A stretch of DNA of 64,000 nt from CAWGYT01 sp963826795 (GCA_963826795.1 CAWGYT010000018.1:372001-436000); one strand, 5' to 3'; numbered from the stretch's first letter, positions 27,051-37,362 are shown. The notes: generated by a model from the sequence alone, not told the origin. Numbers and translations: made by a program.

Positions 27051-29260
27051 TGACCCCGGACCAGTACGCGCGTGTCAAGGAGCTATTCGCGAGCGTCCTG
27101 CAGCTCGACCCCGACCAGCGGGCGACGTTCGTTCAGCAACACGCGGCCGGCGATCCTGAGGTGCGGGCGGAAGTGGAATCACTGCTCGCGCACCACGCCA
27201 ATCAGACGCTGTTACCGGTCGAGTCGGACACGGCACGGATGTCGAGTGTTCGGACCGAGAAAGTCACGAGCCTGGGCCGGCAACGAATTCGGATCCTGTT
27301 TCAGGCGATTGGGCCGAGCGGACAGCTGGCGGTTGGCATTGGGCTGGCCTGCGTGCTGCTGGGAGCGGTGATGTACGCCGGCAGTCCGGCAACTCGGCTT
27401 GCATCGCATCAACTCCGTGAGTCCGTCCTGCGCAGTTCGCTGGAATCGACGGTGCGGGCGATCGAGCTCTGGATTGAACAGGAGGAAACGCGCGTCAAGA
27501 TCGTGGCGCGGATCCAGAAATCCGCCGCCATACGGCCCAGTTGATTGAGCTCTTCCCCGACGAGACGAACGCCAAGGCTCTGGCCGAGTCGCCCGCCCAG
27601 GCCAATATTCGCGACCAGCTCCGAGCGAGCCTGGGGAACGACGTCCGCTATGCCATCTGGGATCGGCGTTATCTGACGATCGCCGATTGGAACGAAGACG
27701 CCCTCGCCATCGGACGGGGCGTGACGGCCTCCGGGGCCGCGTTGCTGTCACAGGTCTTGGAGGGTCGAACAATCATCCAAATGCCGGGGATCGGGGAGAG
27801 CATTACCAAAGATTATCCGCTCGATCTTCGCCAGTCGCGGATTGGCATTTTCACGCCGATTCAGGACGATCAAGGACGCAATCTCGCCGCCCTGCTGATC
27901 TACGGACTTGGCGCGCAGCGGCGATTTAACGAGATCCTGTCCATCGTGCAAATCGGCAAGACGGGTGAAACCTATGCCTTCGATCGAAACGGCCTGATGA
28001 TCTCCAACAGCCGCTTTCAGGATCAACTCGCCGGTTTGGGTCTGTTGGCGGGTCAGCCAAACACGGTTTCCGCGTCGCGAGTCCGTGTCTGCGATCCGGG
28101 AGGCGACCTGATCGCCGGCTTTCGGCCCGACTCGCCACCCGCCACCTGGCCCCTGACGAAGATGGCTCGTTTCGCGACCGCGGGTGAGAATGGAATCGAC
28201 TTGGATGGGTACCGAGACTACCGAGGCGCGACGGTCGTGGGCGCCTGGAAATGGCTGGCTCCCTATGACTTTGGCGTCGCCATGGAGATTGAACTGGACG
28301 AGGTCAACCGGCCACTTCTATTTCTTCGGACGGAATCCCTCGCCGTGCTGGGCCTGCTGTCCGTATCGCTGATCGTCGCGATGCGTTCTTACCAGCGATT
28401 GCAGCGATTGCGACACCAGATTGGCAGCCAACGTCAACTGGGCCAGTACACGCTGGAGGAAAAAATCGGCGAAGGCGGAATGGGGATTGTCTTTCGCGCG
28501 CGGCACGCGCTGTTGAAGCGGCCGACGGCCATCAAGCTGCTCAAGGCCGAACTGGCGAACGCCCGCACGATCGCGTGGTTCGAACGCGAGGTTCAGCTTG
28601 CCAGTCAATTGACGCATCCCAACACGATCGAGATCTACGACTACGGCGTGACTCCCGAAGGCGTGTTCTACTACGTCATGGAGTTCCTGGATGGGACGAC
28701 GCTGGAACAACTCGTCCGCCGCGAGGGACCGCTCGATTCGCCACGTGTCGTATTGATCCTTCAACAGATTGCAGGCTCGCTACGAGAAGCTCACAGCATG
28801 GGTCTGGTCCATCGCGACATCAAGCCACACAACATCATGCTCTGCCGGCGCGGCGGCGAAAACGACGTGGTCAAGGTGCTGGACTTCGGCCTGGTCAAGC
28901 AAATTCATGGGCCGGAAGCGACCTCGCATACGGTCCTGGCGGGGACACCGATGTACATGGCCCCCGAACGGCTTGACGCACCACAAGAGAACGACCCGCG
29001 CATCGACATCTACGCCTTCGGCGCCGTCGGCTTCTTCCTCCTGACGGGCCGCGAAATCTTCTTGGACGATGGTGTTCACGGCATCTTGCATCGACGTGCT
29101 GAATACCGTCCCGCCACGCACGTCGACCGTCAGTCCACGGGGTGTCCCCGCAGCGCTGGACGAATTGATCTCACGGTGCCTGGCAAAGCAGCCGGACCAG
29201 CGCCCTCCCAACATGGATGCCGTGCTGAAGGTCCTACGCGAGATCCCCGCGTCGGATTGA
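27050..29260 (+). pseudogene. Transmembrane Ser/Thr protein kinase with Cache-like sensor, two frameshifts
   Basis: The reconstructed protein is ~736 residues. The N-terminus carries the short motif MTPDQYARVKELFASVL found in sigma-linked kinases, then a helix (VGIGLACVLLGAVMYAG), an extracytoplasmic Cache-like domain (IGKTGETYAFDRNGLMI), a second helix (AVLGLLSVSLIVAM) and a C-terminal kinase with IGEGGMG, TAIKLLK, HRDIKPHN, LDFGLVK and GTPMYMAPE. Most bacterial sensor kinases put the kinase first, so this order is notable. Frameshifts occur near 27508 (one base missing) and 29092 (one extra base, GILH then DVLNTVPP). The kinase probably controls the sigma factor whose gene it overlaps. Confidence 0.85.
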
Positions 29261-29348
29261 GGAGAGCTCGCGAGTGCGACGCCCGCGAACGGGCCGAAAC
29301 GGACAAGACACCAGGCGAACTTCGGCACGCGCGCTGCGTCGAAGCCAT

Positions 29349-30077
29349 TCAAGCCGGCTTTCGTCCCACGTAGCGATAGTAAGGAGCGCGAACCAATGGC
29401 AGATAGGGGATCTTGGCAACGCGTTCGTCCAATTGCTCTTGAACCGTCTGCTGCCGCAGGAAGGGCAAATGATCGCTGGACGGGAAAACGTTGTCCTGAC
29501 TGAACCAAGTCGGCCAAAAATGGCGCGTCAACCAGCCATGCCGAGCCATCTTCTCCGCCGGGAACTTGCGGGACACATAGAAGTCGACGACCCCGATGAG
29601 GCCGCCGGGACGGAGCATGGCCAACGCGTTTTGAATCGCGGCGAACCAGTCCGGGATCATCGTCAGCGAGTATGAAAACGTCACTACGTCGACCAGCCGG
29701 CTGGCTGCAAGGTCGTGGCGTCGGCGTGGCAGGTCGTGCACGTGCTTCCAGCCCCGATGCCGACAACGGTCGGCAGCGACTTCCAACAGGGAAGGCGACG
29801 AGATCGACCACATACACCTGCGATAGACGGCTCATTCGGCCGCCGAGATACTCCAGGTTCGAGCCGGTCCCGCCGCCCAGATCGACCCAGACGCCTTGGG
29901 GTGGCCAGTCGATCGTATGTATGAGTTCTTCGCGACCCTGCAGCAATCGGCGGCGAAAATCGTCGTACTCGGTCGCTTGCCCCGCGTAGAAATTTTCCAT
30001 CCGCTCGCATGGTTGCCTCCTCGGACGGGCTTCACGGCCAAGTGATACAGGACCTTCAGGTCGGCGATCACACTCAT
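29349..30077 (-). pseudogene. btaB: Betaine-lipid methyltransferase BtaB (several frameshifts)
   Basis: The reconstructed ~240-residue SAM-dependent methyltransferase starts at MSVIADLKVLYHLAVKPVR, with AEPSR of the preceding gene just before. Typical segments are NFYAGQATEYDDFR, the SAM loop VDLGGGTGSN, the segment TFSYSLTMIPDW, and the end APYYRYVGR. At least three frame changes (near 30010, 29810 and 29730) are needed to follow this order. BtaB adds three methyl groups to diacylglyceryl-homoserine to give DGTS betaine lipid. It directly follows btaA and converges on the kinase gene 88 bases away. Confidence 0.75.
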
Positions 30078-31272
30078 GCCGCGACGGCTCGGCAATGTAG
30101 AAGCTGCCGTAGGTGTGGACACGATCCGCCACGTGCAGGCGATCGGCCAACTCACGCTCGTACGTCAGCAATTCACCCAGCTCGCGAACCTGCCCTTCAT
30201 GCCGCACGCGGACGCGATCGACGAAGTCGGTACGCAGCCCGCCGCTCCGCCACAGGAAACGAGCATCGTCCGTGGCGCGATCGAGAATCGCCTGCCATTC
30301 CGACTCCAGCAGCGGAAAGAACTTGTTGGACAAGCCAGTCCATGTGGTCCAGCAGCACGAACCGTGAAATCCGCTCGTCCGTCGACTCGAGGAAGCCCTG
30401 CACCGTATTCGTATGGGCCGATCACGCGGTCGACCAGGCCGTCCTTGAGTCGCTGAAAGTTGTCCGGCTTGAGGTACTCAGGACAGCACTGCTGCGTGTA
30501 CTGCCCCGTCAGGTACACGCGCCAGAAATAGTTGTCGGCCAGCGGCAACCTCGCGCAAATACCGCCTCGACACAGTCCTGAACGAACTTGACGATGCCGC
30601 CGTCGTAGTCCCGTTCCACCTGCTGCCGCTGGGCCTTCGGCACGCCGACCATCGAGAGCGTCGTGTCGCGCCCCATGGCGAACTTGACCGTCCGCGTCCA
30701 GAAGCGGTCTCGCAGGTAGTCGTCATAGATCCGCCGCTGCTCATCGACGGTGGCCGCGTCCAGGATCGCGTCCAGCCATTCGCGCACGCGGATCACTCGA
30801 TCGACGTACAGGTTCATGACCTGTGGCGAACGTGCCCGAGGTACCGCGGTAGTAGAACGGACGATGCCGATTGTCGAAGAAGCGAATCCAGCGGTCCCAG
30901 TAGCCTCGCGACCAATCGGTCAGCTCGCCCCGCAGCTTTCTGTTGATAGATGTCCACGGCGTCCGACAACCGCCCTGCGCCAAACATCTGAAAGAAGTCT
31001 TCGAATTCCAGATGCCGAATGCCCGCCAGCTTGAGTTCCAACAGCGCGTTCTGCCGCGGATTCATGTCGACCGCATAGACATGATTGGGTTCCGCCAGGG
31101 CGTAGTCCAGTGCGTTGCAGCCGGCCGAGGTGATGACCATCACATTGTCAGTCGGCCCGAGGTCCAACGCCACACGGTCCAGCCGCGGGTCCTCCCAGCA
31201 CGTGTTGTAGACCAGATTGTTGCGGTGCACCAGATTGAACATCCGCATGTTCAGCCAGTCAGCGACAGCCAT
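30078..31272 (-). pseudogene. btaA: S-adenosylmethionine:diacylglycerol 3-amino-3-carboxypropyltransferase BtaA (multiple frameshifts)
   Basis: The reconstructed product is ~400 residues. The first frame shows YNTCWEDPRLDRVAL, VITSAGCNALDYAL and YAVDMNPRQNALLELKLAG, all diagnostic of BtaA/DUF3419. Later frames carry RGYWDRWIRFFDNRHRPFY, FWTRTVKFAMGRDTTLSMV, NYFWRVYLTGQYTQQCCP, LLDHMDWLVQQ and DRVHTYGSFYIAEP in the right order, requiring about five indels. BtaA transfers the aminocarboxypropyl group of SAM to diacylglycerol, the first step of DGTS synthesis. The ATG is preceded by AAGGGA. Its 3' end runs into btaB. Exact end is uncertain because of the frame changes. Confidence 0.78.
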
Positions 31273-31508
31273 GATCTTCCCTTCACCTAAGCAACCTGCG
31301 ATCGACAGACCGCAACCGGATGTTTCCCAATTCTACCGGCCGACACGCGAGCCGGAAACACCGGGCAACTGCCAACGCGATCGTAAAGCGGCGAAGAAAG
31401 TCGCAAGCAGACCGCTAGATTGTTGCGTGACACTGCGTCGCTGCCGCCGACTTGTCAGGTCGTAGGGATTGGACGGACGGCGCTTGACATGGCGTCGCTC
31501 GGGACGGC

Positions 31509-32037
31509 TCAGACGCTTGTCCCGGCGGCTTTTCCGGCCAGATAACGCAGGATGTCACGAACCGAGATGACGCCCACGGCCCGCCCATCACCGTCCACGA
31601 TCGGCACATGGCGGATATCCACCTAGATCCATCCGGTGGACGGCAAAGGCGATTCGCGTCTTCGCCGTCAAGCGTTTGCGGATTCGGCGTCATGAAGCGC
31701 GAGATCGGTTCGTCGGCCAGTTCTGAACGCGTCAACACCCAGCCGCAGCAAGGCATCGCGCTCGCTAAAGACCCCGATCGGTTCCCCGTTGGCCACGATG
31801 AACACACATACCGATTCGCTCGCTTGACCAGCAGCTTCAGAACCTCTTCACGGGCGTCGTCGCGGCGACGACGATCGGCGTCTTCGGCGACAGACAATCG
31901 ACGGTATCGACCAGCAGTCCCCGTTCGACGGCGTTTCGCGGCGACGGCAGGTGCGCGTCGTCGAAGCGGCTGACCGCATTGGTCGCACAGGTCGACTCCG
32001 TCGATGTTCTCGAAGTCGCAGAGCGGGCAGACGTCAT
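31509..32037 (-). pseudogene. CBS-domain protein with N-terminal zinc ribbon (frameshifted)
   Basis: The reconstructed ~175-residue protein opens with a zinc-ribbon-like CPLCDFENIDG...CDQCG (two CxxC pairs), then two CBS domains: TPIVVAATTPVKEVLKLLV and, in other frames, RHVPIVDGDGRAVGVIS and VRDILRYLAGK before TGA at 31509-31511. About three frame changes are needed. The ATG overlaps the korB stop (ATGA), so it is the last gene of a korA-korB transcript. CBS pairs bind adenine nucleotides; here it may sense energy state and tune the oxidoreductase. A GTG 22 bases upstream is an alternative start. Confidence 0.6.
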
Positions 32038-33055
32038 CGATCCACCGTCCAGGTCTCACCGGAGTTGAAGAGCTTTTCCAGGTCTCCTTCGCCGTGCTTC
32101 TCTTTGGCGACCGCGATCTGGCGATTGAGTTCCTCGTCGTACTTCGGTCGATCCACGGCGCGAAAGACGCCGATCGGCTCGGGGAATTCGGGATAACGCA
32201 TCCGACTCAACAGATAGGCCAGGCTGGGCTCGGGGGACTTCTCGTCGTGGAACAGCAGATCGTCCTCGGTGATCCCTTTGCCCAGTTCGACGATTTCCGG
32301 CTCCATCCCGTTGAGACGAATACCCTTGTCGCGATTCTTGCCGAAGATCAGCGGCTTGCCATGTTCCAGCTCGATCGTCGTATCGGCCTTTGATTCGCGA
32401 TCGGTGGCGTATTCCCAGGCACCATCGTTGAACACGTTGCAGTTCTGGTAGACCTCGACGAACGCCGTCCCCCGATGCTCGGCCGCTCGCTGCAGCACCA
32501 TTCCCAGATGCTTGATGTTGACGTCGATCGAGCGAGCGACAAACGTCGCTTCACAGCCGATCGCGATCGACAGCGGATGCAGCGGGTTGTCGATCGCACC
32601 CATCGGCGTGCTCTTGGTCACCTTGCCCAGCGGCGAGGTGGGCGAGTACTGACCCTTGGTCAGGCCGTAGATGCGGTTGTTGAACAGGACGATGTTGATG
32701 TCCAGGTTGCGGCGAATGGCGTGCATCAGGTGATTGCCGCCGATGCTCAAACCGTCACCGTCACCGGTGATCACCCACACCGTCAAGTCCGGGCCGAACG
32801 CACTTCAGGCCCGTGGCCACGGCCGGAGCCCGACCGTGGATCGAGTGCATACCATAGGTGTTCATGTAGTACGGGAACCGGCTGGAACAACCGATCCCGG
32901 AAATGAAGACCAGCTTCTCACGCGGGATCCCCAGCGTGGGCATGCACCTTCTTCATCTGTGCCAGAATCGAATAGTCACCGCATCCGGGGCACCAGCGCA
33001 CATCTTGGTCACTGGCAAAATCAGCCGCAGTCAGCACGGGAAGTTCGGTAGTCAT
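32034..33055 (-). pseudogene. korB: 2-oxoacid:ferredoxin oxidoreductase, beta (TPP) subunit, frameshifted
   Basis: The reconstructed ~340-residue subunit shows WCPGCGDYSILAQMKKV at the start, GIGCSSRFPYYMNTYG, then VITGDGDGLSIGGNHLMHA and FNNRIYGLTKGQYSPTSP, the TPP-binding site of 2-oxoacid:ferredoxin oxidoreductases. Frame changes are needed near 32940 and 32790. With KorA it oxidises 2-oxoglutarate (or a related oxoacid) to the acyl-CoA while reducing ferredoxin. The start ATG at 33055 is followed by the normal N-terminus MTTELPVLTAADFASDQDV. Confidence 0.82.
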
Positions 33056-33189
33056 CTTAGAAATCTCGATTCGGGTATCGCACAGGTTGGAGGTGAATCG
33101 CGGTGGATCGCGGTGGATCCGCGACAGATGGTTTGCAGCAGCGTCGGTTTCAGTTCGGCGGGTCTCATCGATGAATTGCCGAGGGAACG

Positions 33190-35066
33190 TCAATCATCCG
33201 ACATCGTCTGGAGATGATCCTCGATTTCGCCGACCGAGAACGGCTTGCCCTGGACCTTGTTGAGTCCTTGAGCATCGACCAGGATACTTGGCTCGCAGCA
33301 TCATCCGCAGCTGGCCCATGTTCAGTTCGGGGACCAGCACCTGCTCAAAGCCCCGCAGCAGCTCGCCGAAGTTTCGCGGGAAGGGATTCAGATACCGCAG
33401 GTGAGCGTGCGAGACGGCTTTCCCTCGGGCCTGCAGATGACGCACGGCGGTCGTGCAGGCTCCGTACGTGCCGCCCCAGCTGATGACCAGCAGATCGCCC
33501 GTCGCCTCACCGGTGACTTCCTGCGAGCGGAATATCATCGGCGACGTTGGCCACTTTTTGGGCACGAATATTCGTCATGTGCTGGTGGTTGGCCGGGTCG
33601 TAGCTCACGTTGCCCGTCCCGTCTTGTTTTTCCAGGCCGCCGATGCGGTGCATCAGACCGGGCGTGCCGGGAATCGCCCAGGGCCGCGCCAGGCGTTCGT
33701 TGCGTCCGTAGGGCAGGAACGGCTCGCCGTCCTCGTCGCGCGGTCCGGGATGCTGACACTTCCAATTTGGGCAAGTCTGCCACGGCCGGAATCCGCCACG
33801 GCTCGGATCCATTGGCGATGTAGCCATCCGACAGCAGCATCACGGGCGTCATGAAGCGGACCGCAATCCGCCAGGCCTCCTGAGCCACATCAAAGCAATC
33901 GGCCGGGCTGCGGGCGGCGATGACCGGCATCGGACACTCGCCGTTGCGGCCGAACATGGCCTGCAACAGGTCCGATTGCTCGGTCTTCGTCGGCAATCCT
34001 GTGCTCGGGCCACCGCGTTGAATGTTGACGATGATCATCGGCAATTCCAGCATCACGCCCAGCCCCATCGCTTCACCCTTCAGCGCGATCCCGGGACCGC
34101 TGGAGGTCGTAATCGCCATCGCGCCGCCGAACGCCGCGCCGACGGTCGCGGTCATGGCGGCGATCTCGTCCTCGGCCTGAAACGTCCGCACGCCAAAGTG
34201 CTTGAACTTGCTCAGCTCGTGCAGAATATCGCTGGCCGGCGTGATCGGATACGAACCCAGGAACAGTTCGATCCGCTCAGCTTGGCGGCCGCAATGATCC
34301 CCCAGGCCAGGGCCTGATTGCCGGTCATATTGCGATATTTTCCGGGCGGCCAAGCTGGCCTTGTCGACGCGATAACTACTGACGAAGGCATCGGTCGTTT
34401 CGCCATAATTACGACCCGCCTGCAACGCTCGCAGATTCGCATCCGCGATCGTCGGCTTGCTGCCGAACTTGCTTTCGATGAACCGCTGCGTCGGCTTCGA
34501 GGCTGCGACCGTACATCCAATAGACCAGCCCCATCGCGAAAAAGTTGCGACAACGATCCGCTTCCTTCTGACTCAGACCCAATCCGTCGACGGCAGCACG
34601 AGTCAGTTTCGTCATCGGCACTTTGAAGAGCCGATAGCTCTCGAGGCTGCCGTCTTCCAGCGGATTCTCGCGGTAACCGGCCTGCTCGAGACCCTTCTTG
34701 TCGAACGCATCTTCGTTGACGACCAGGACTCCCGCCAGGTTCCAGGTCCCCCAGATTCGTCTTCAGCGCCGCGGGATTCATCGCCACCAGCGTGTCGAGG
34801 CGATCGCCGGGCGTGTAGATATCGGTGGACGCGAAGTGGATCTGAAAACCACTCACTCCCGCCAGCGTGCCGCGGGGCGCACGAATTTCGGCTGGGAAAT
34901 CGGGAAACGTGGCGATGTCGTTGCCGGCCAAGGCCGACGTGTTGGTCATCTGCGTCCCGGCCAACTGCATGCCGTCGCCCGAGTCGCCGGCGAACCGGAC
35001 GGTCGCCGACTCGACTTGAATGACTTGTTTGGAAGTTTCGGATTGGTCTTGCGTTGTCGTCGCCAT
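33190..35066 (-). pseudogene. korA: 2-oxoacid:ferredoxin oxidoreductase, fused gamma-alpha subunit, many frameshifts
   Basis: The reconstructed ~620-residue KorA begins with the gamma-type domain (VRFAGDSGDGMQLAGTQM, TFPDFPAEIRAPRGT, LVVNEDAFDKKGLE, YWMYGRSLEPTQRFIESKF) and continues into the alpha domain (GSYPITPASDILH, FQAEDEIAAM, TTSSGPGIALKGEAMGLG, IQRGGPSTGLPTKTEQSDL). It ends HLQTMSDD stop at 33190. About eight frame changes are required, one of them at the T-run 34338-34341, where removing one base restores KYRNMTGNQALAWG. Gene order alpha then beta and the separate CBS genes suggest one operon. The product would act in a reductive or ferredoxin-linked TCA step. Confidence 0.8.
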
Positions 35067-35157
35067 GCTATCTGCCAGGTCGTGTTCTCACTCGAAGAAC
35101 CAATTAGAGTGGATTATTAGTCGCCCAGCGCCAATCGGGAAGGCGACCGGGGCCCAA

Positions 35158-35622
35158 CTAAGCTCCTTCCCGATGCTGCATCGTCTGATTGGGATGCGGC
35201 GGCAGGTTGTAGACGAACTTGGGAAAGTGTTGCACCAGATAGTGCAAGATCGCCGACACCTTCAGCAGACCCACCACGTGCCCTTCGGCATCAAGCACCG
35301 GCAGACGCCGGTTACCTCCGAGTGACATCTTGGCGATCGCGGCCTCGACGGTATCGGTCACCAACATCGTGGCCGGATTTCGCGTCATGACCGCCTCGAT
35401 CGGCACGTCGAACTCTCCGCCCGACGCCATCAGGTGTAACGCATCGCGCTCGGTGAAAATCCCGATCAATTTCGAACCCTCGCAGATGGACACGCTGCCA
35501 CGTCCGGTCGTCTTCAATTGCCCGAACACCTCTCGAACTGAGGTTTCAGGTGACACGCACAGAGGCATCGGCAGGTCCATGTGACCGACGGTTTCCGTAT
35601 CTAAGCGAAGCTGAAAAACCAC
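35158..35622 (-). CDS. Two-CBS-domain protein
   Basis: The ~154-residue soluble protein consists almost entirely of two CBS motifs: CVSPETSVREVFGQL with GIFTERDALHLM, and TMLVTDTVEAAIAKM with RLPVLDAEGHVVGLL. A GTG start at 35622 (VVFQLRLDTETVG) is preferred because GAGGGAG lies upstream and it fits the family length; an ATG at 35658 would add residues without family resemblance. It precedes korA by ~90 bases on the same strand. CBS pairs usually bind AMP, ATP or SAM, so it may regulate the adjacent oxidoreductase, but no effector domain is attached. Confidence 0.8.
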   Translation of the reverse strand: MVFQLRLDTETVGHMDLPMPLCVSPETSVREVFGQLKTTGRGSVSICEGSKLIGIFTERDALHLMASGGEFDVPIEAVMTRNPATMLVTDTVEAAIAKMSLGGNRRLPVLDAEGHVVGLLKVSAILHYLVQHFPKFVYNLPPHPNQTMQHREGA

Positions 35623-36335
35623 AGGTCGTCTCCCTCTCACGCCGTCGAAGCCAGCCACAATTGGAACTCAATCGATTCGTTTTGCCTTCGGGGCCATCGC
35701 CTTCCGGGCCATCGCCTTCGGGGCCATCGCCTTCGGGACCGGTCGCCGTCATCCGAGCGAATCGCGGAAGACGAACTCCGACAACAATCTGACGCCGCGG
35801 CGATGGTGCGGCGTTCGATCCGATCAAGACCTCTCAGAAGCCCTGAGGCAACCAGCGTCCCTGGTCTTCGCAGAAGCTCGGGGGTGGGACCCTCGCGGCG
35901 ACACCAATCGGTCAAGTCGCGGGGCCGGGCGAACGGCAACGCGGGCTGAGCCGCGGCGTCGCCCCTGGTTTGCTGCTTCGCTGCGAATTGCATCTGCTGG
36001 TTCCGGGTTCCGCCAGTCATCGCGTCGGCTTTGCAGAAACGCTCAAGGCGTTCCTCATCAGCTACACGTCCAAGTGCAAACCACGTCGGGACTCGCCGTC
36101 GATTGGCCCGTGAAGCCATGATCCCAACAGAATTCCTAAAATGTACCACGGAGCCCAATTCGTTTGAAGGACAAAATCGCGCTGACCGGCCTATTTTCAG
36201 CAACCCTCGCCGCATTCGAATCCGTGCCTTAACGGCCGCGATACGTCGGCTTGCGCGACTCGCAGGGCGGTGCTGGCAAGAGGCCTTCGATGAGTCAGAT
36301 TCGGGAAACAATCCTCCGCGGCGCCCCGCCGCTCG
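35623..36335. other. Non-coding region with a short tandem repeat
   Basis: A 224-codon open frame exists on the minus strand (36311-35637), but it is Arg/Ser-rich, has no ribosome-binding site or recognisable family, and partly encodes a Pro-Glu-Gly-Asp-Gly repeat, so I do not call it. The rest of this ~710-base stretch shows nothing clear. It likely holds the promoter of the CBS-korAB transcript. Confidence 0.4.
35685..35738. repeat. 15-bp tandem repeat (about 3.6 copies)
   Basis: Successive units of ccttcggggccatcg start at 35685, 35700 (one variant base) and 35715, and a partial fourth follows at 35730. The length is a multiple of three, as in the repeat within the CocE-type gene, but no confirmed gene covers it. 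Confidence 0.8.
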
Positions 36336-37253
36336 CTAGGGCTCACTCCCCGGAGCGTCCGGCAGCGTCTTTCCGAGATAGAACTTCGTCAAATCGATGC
36401 CACCCTTGTGTTCCTCCTCGAGCAGTTTGAGGCGAGCTTCCATTCGTTCCAAGCGGCGTGCCAGTTGCGGAACGAGCTCATTCACCTCATCGCGGGGCTT
36501 TGGCCGAGGGACCTCGGGATATCCCAGTTGCCGCTGCATCGCGGCGAACAGCAGCAAGGGATCCTTACGGCGATTGGCCAGCGCAATCCGACCTTCTTTC
36601 TCGCCGAACAGGGGCTTGGTCAACCGCTCGTCGTCGACCAGCAGGTCCCGCCGGCGTGGCTTGTAATAACCGCTGCGGACATAGATCAGATCGGCCAAGT
36701 CAACGAGCCCGACTTGGCGTCGCACGGTCAGAATCCACGACGCCCAGATCTCGTCGTAGATCGGATCCTGTGCCATGGCCGCCAAACCCCGATCGTAGCT
36801 GAGCCGATTTCGGCAGAGGGTCTCGAACTGAAAGAAGAACTCGCCCTGAGGGGTCGCCTCCCCGCGATACTTGGCCTCCTTCTCCAGGACGGCAAACGCG
36901 ATCCGCATGTCGAACCGCCCGCGGTCGTCCTCGGCCTCACGGACCAAGAACGTCTGGAACGCGGTAAAGTAGTGGGCCAGTCGAGCCATGGCATTGGAGA
37001 AAGCGCCCGAATGCTTCACCTCGCTCAACAAGAAGTCGATCGCCATCGGCAACTTGGTCGTCGCAAGCACCTCGTGCCGCACCGCCTCCATGACCTCCTG
37101 AATCGGTGACGCCTTCTGAAGCCGCTCGAGTAGGGCGTGGAACAGGTACGCCTGCTCGACATATTCCTCCTGGGGCAACAGCTGTCGCGAGGACGGGGGC
37201 CGTGGAGCCGCGTCCGTTGAGGAACTCGGCGGCTGATCCGAGCGGGTGGACAT
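36336..37253 (-). CDS. Conserved planctomycete hypothetical protein
   Basis: The ~305-residue protein has no recognised domain. The N-terminal 25 residues are Pro/Ser-rich and disordered (SDQPPSSSTDAAPRPPSS). The remainder is mostly alpha-helical and charged, with a coiled-coil-like end (LARRLERMEARLKLLEEEHKGG). Segments such as GRFDMRIAFAVLEKEAKYR and QGEFFFQFETLCRNRL look conserved and compact. It has no signal peptide, so it is probably cytoplasmic. ATG 37253 is preferred over a TTG at 37286. It is transcribed away from ribBA. Confidence 0.7.
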   Translation of the reverse strand: MSTRSDQPPSSSTDAAPRPPSSRQLLPQEEYVEQAYLFHALLERLQKASPIQEVMEAVRHEVLATTKLPMAIDFLLSEVKHSGAFSNAMARLAHYFTAFQTFLVREAEDDRGRFDMRIAFAVLEKEAKYRGEATPQGEFFFQFETLCRNRLSYDRGLAAMAQDPIYDEIWASWILTVRRQVGLVDLADLIYVRSGYYKPRRRDLLVDDERLTKPLFGEKEGRIALANRRKDPLLLFAAMQRQLGYPEVPRPKPRDEVNELVPQLARRLERMEARLKLLEEEHKGGIDLTKFYLGKTLPDAPGSEP

Positions 37254-37333
37254 CGCAGCGAGAGACTCCCTGAGGGTCGACAGCAAGAGGCGAGATCCAG
37301 GGAATTGATCGAGGCGGGCCGGCCGACACGCAC

Positions 37334-37362
37334 TGCCTTTCGATCGTCATGCCGCCTATAAT
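37334..37362 (+). promoter_or_regulatory. Possible promoter upstream of ribBA
   Basis: A perfect TATAAT at 37357-37362 stands out in GC-rich DNA ~105 bases before the ribBA start. The hexamer 17 bases upstream (tgcctt) is a weak -35 match. No FMN-riboswitch-like structure was recognised in this leader. Confidence 0.35.

Noticed and set aside
28780..30333. A 517-codon minus-strand frame spanning btaA, btaB and the kinase
   Set aside because: Only short parts match BtaA and BtaB; the rest runs antisense to the kinase and is an artefact of the frameshifts.
29349..35066. Horizontally acquired or decaying island explanation for the broken genes
   Set aside because: Base composition and style match the flanks, there are no mobile-element genes, and conserved motifs remain intact, so error is favoured over transfer or decay.
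35637..36311. A 224-codon gene upstream of the CBS protein
   Set aside because: No ribosome-binding site, no recognisable family, an Arg/Ser-rich composition, and part is a tandem repeat.
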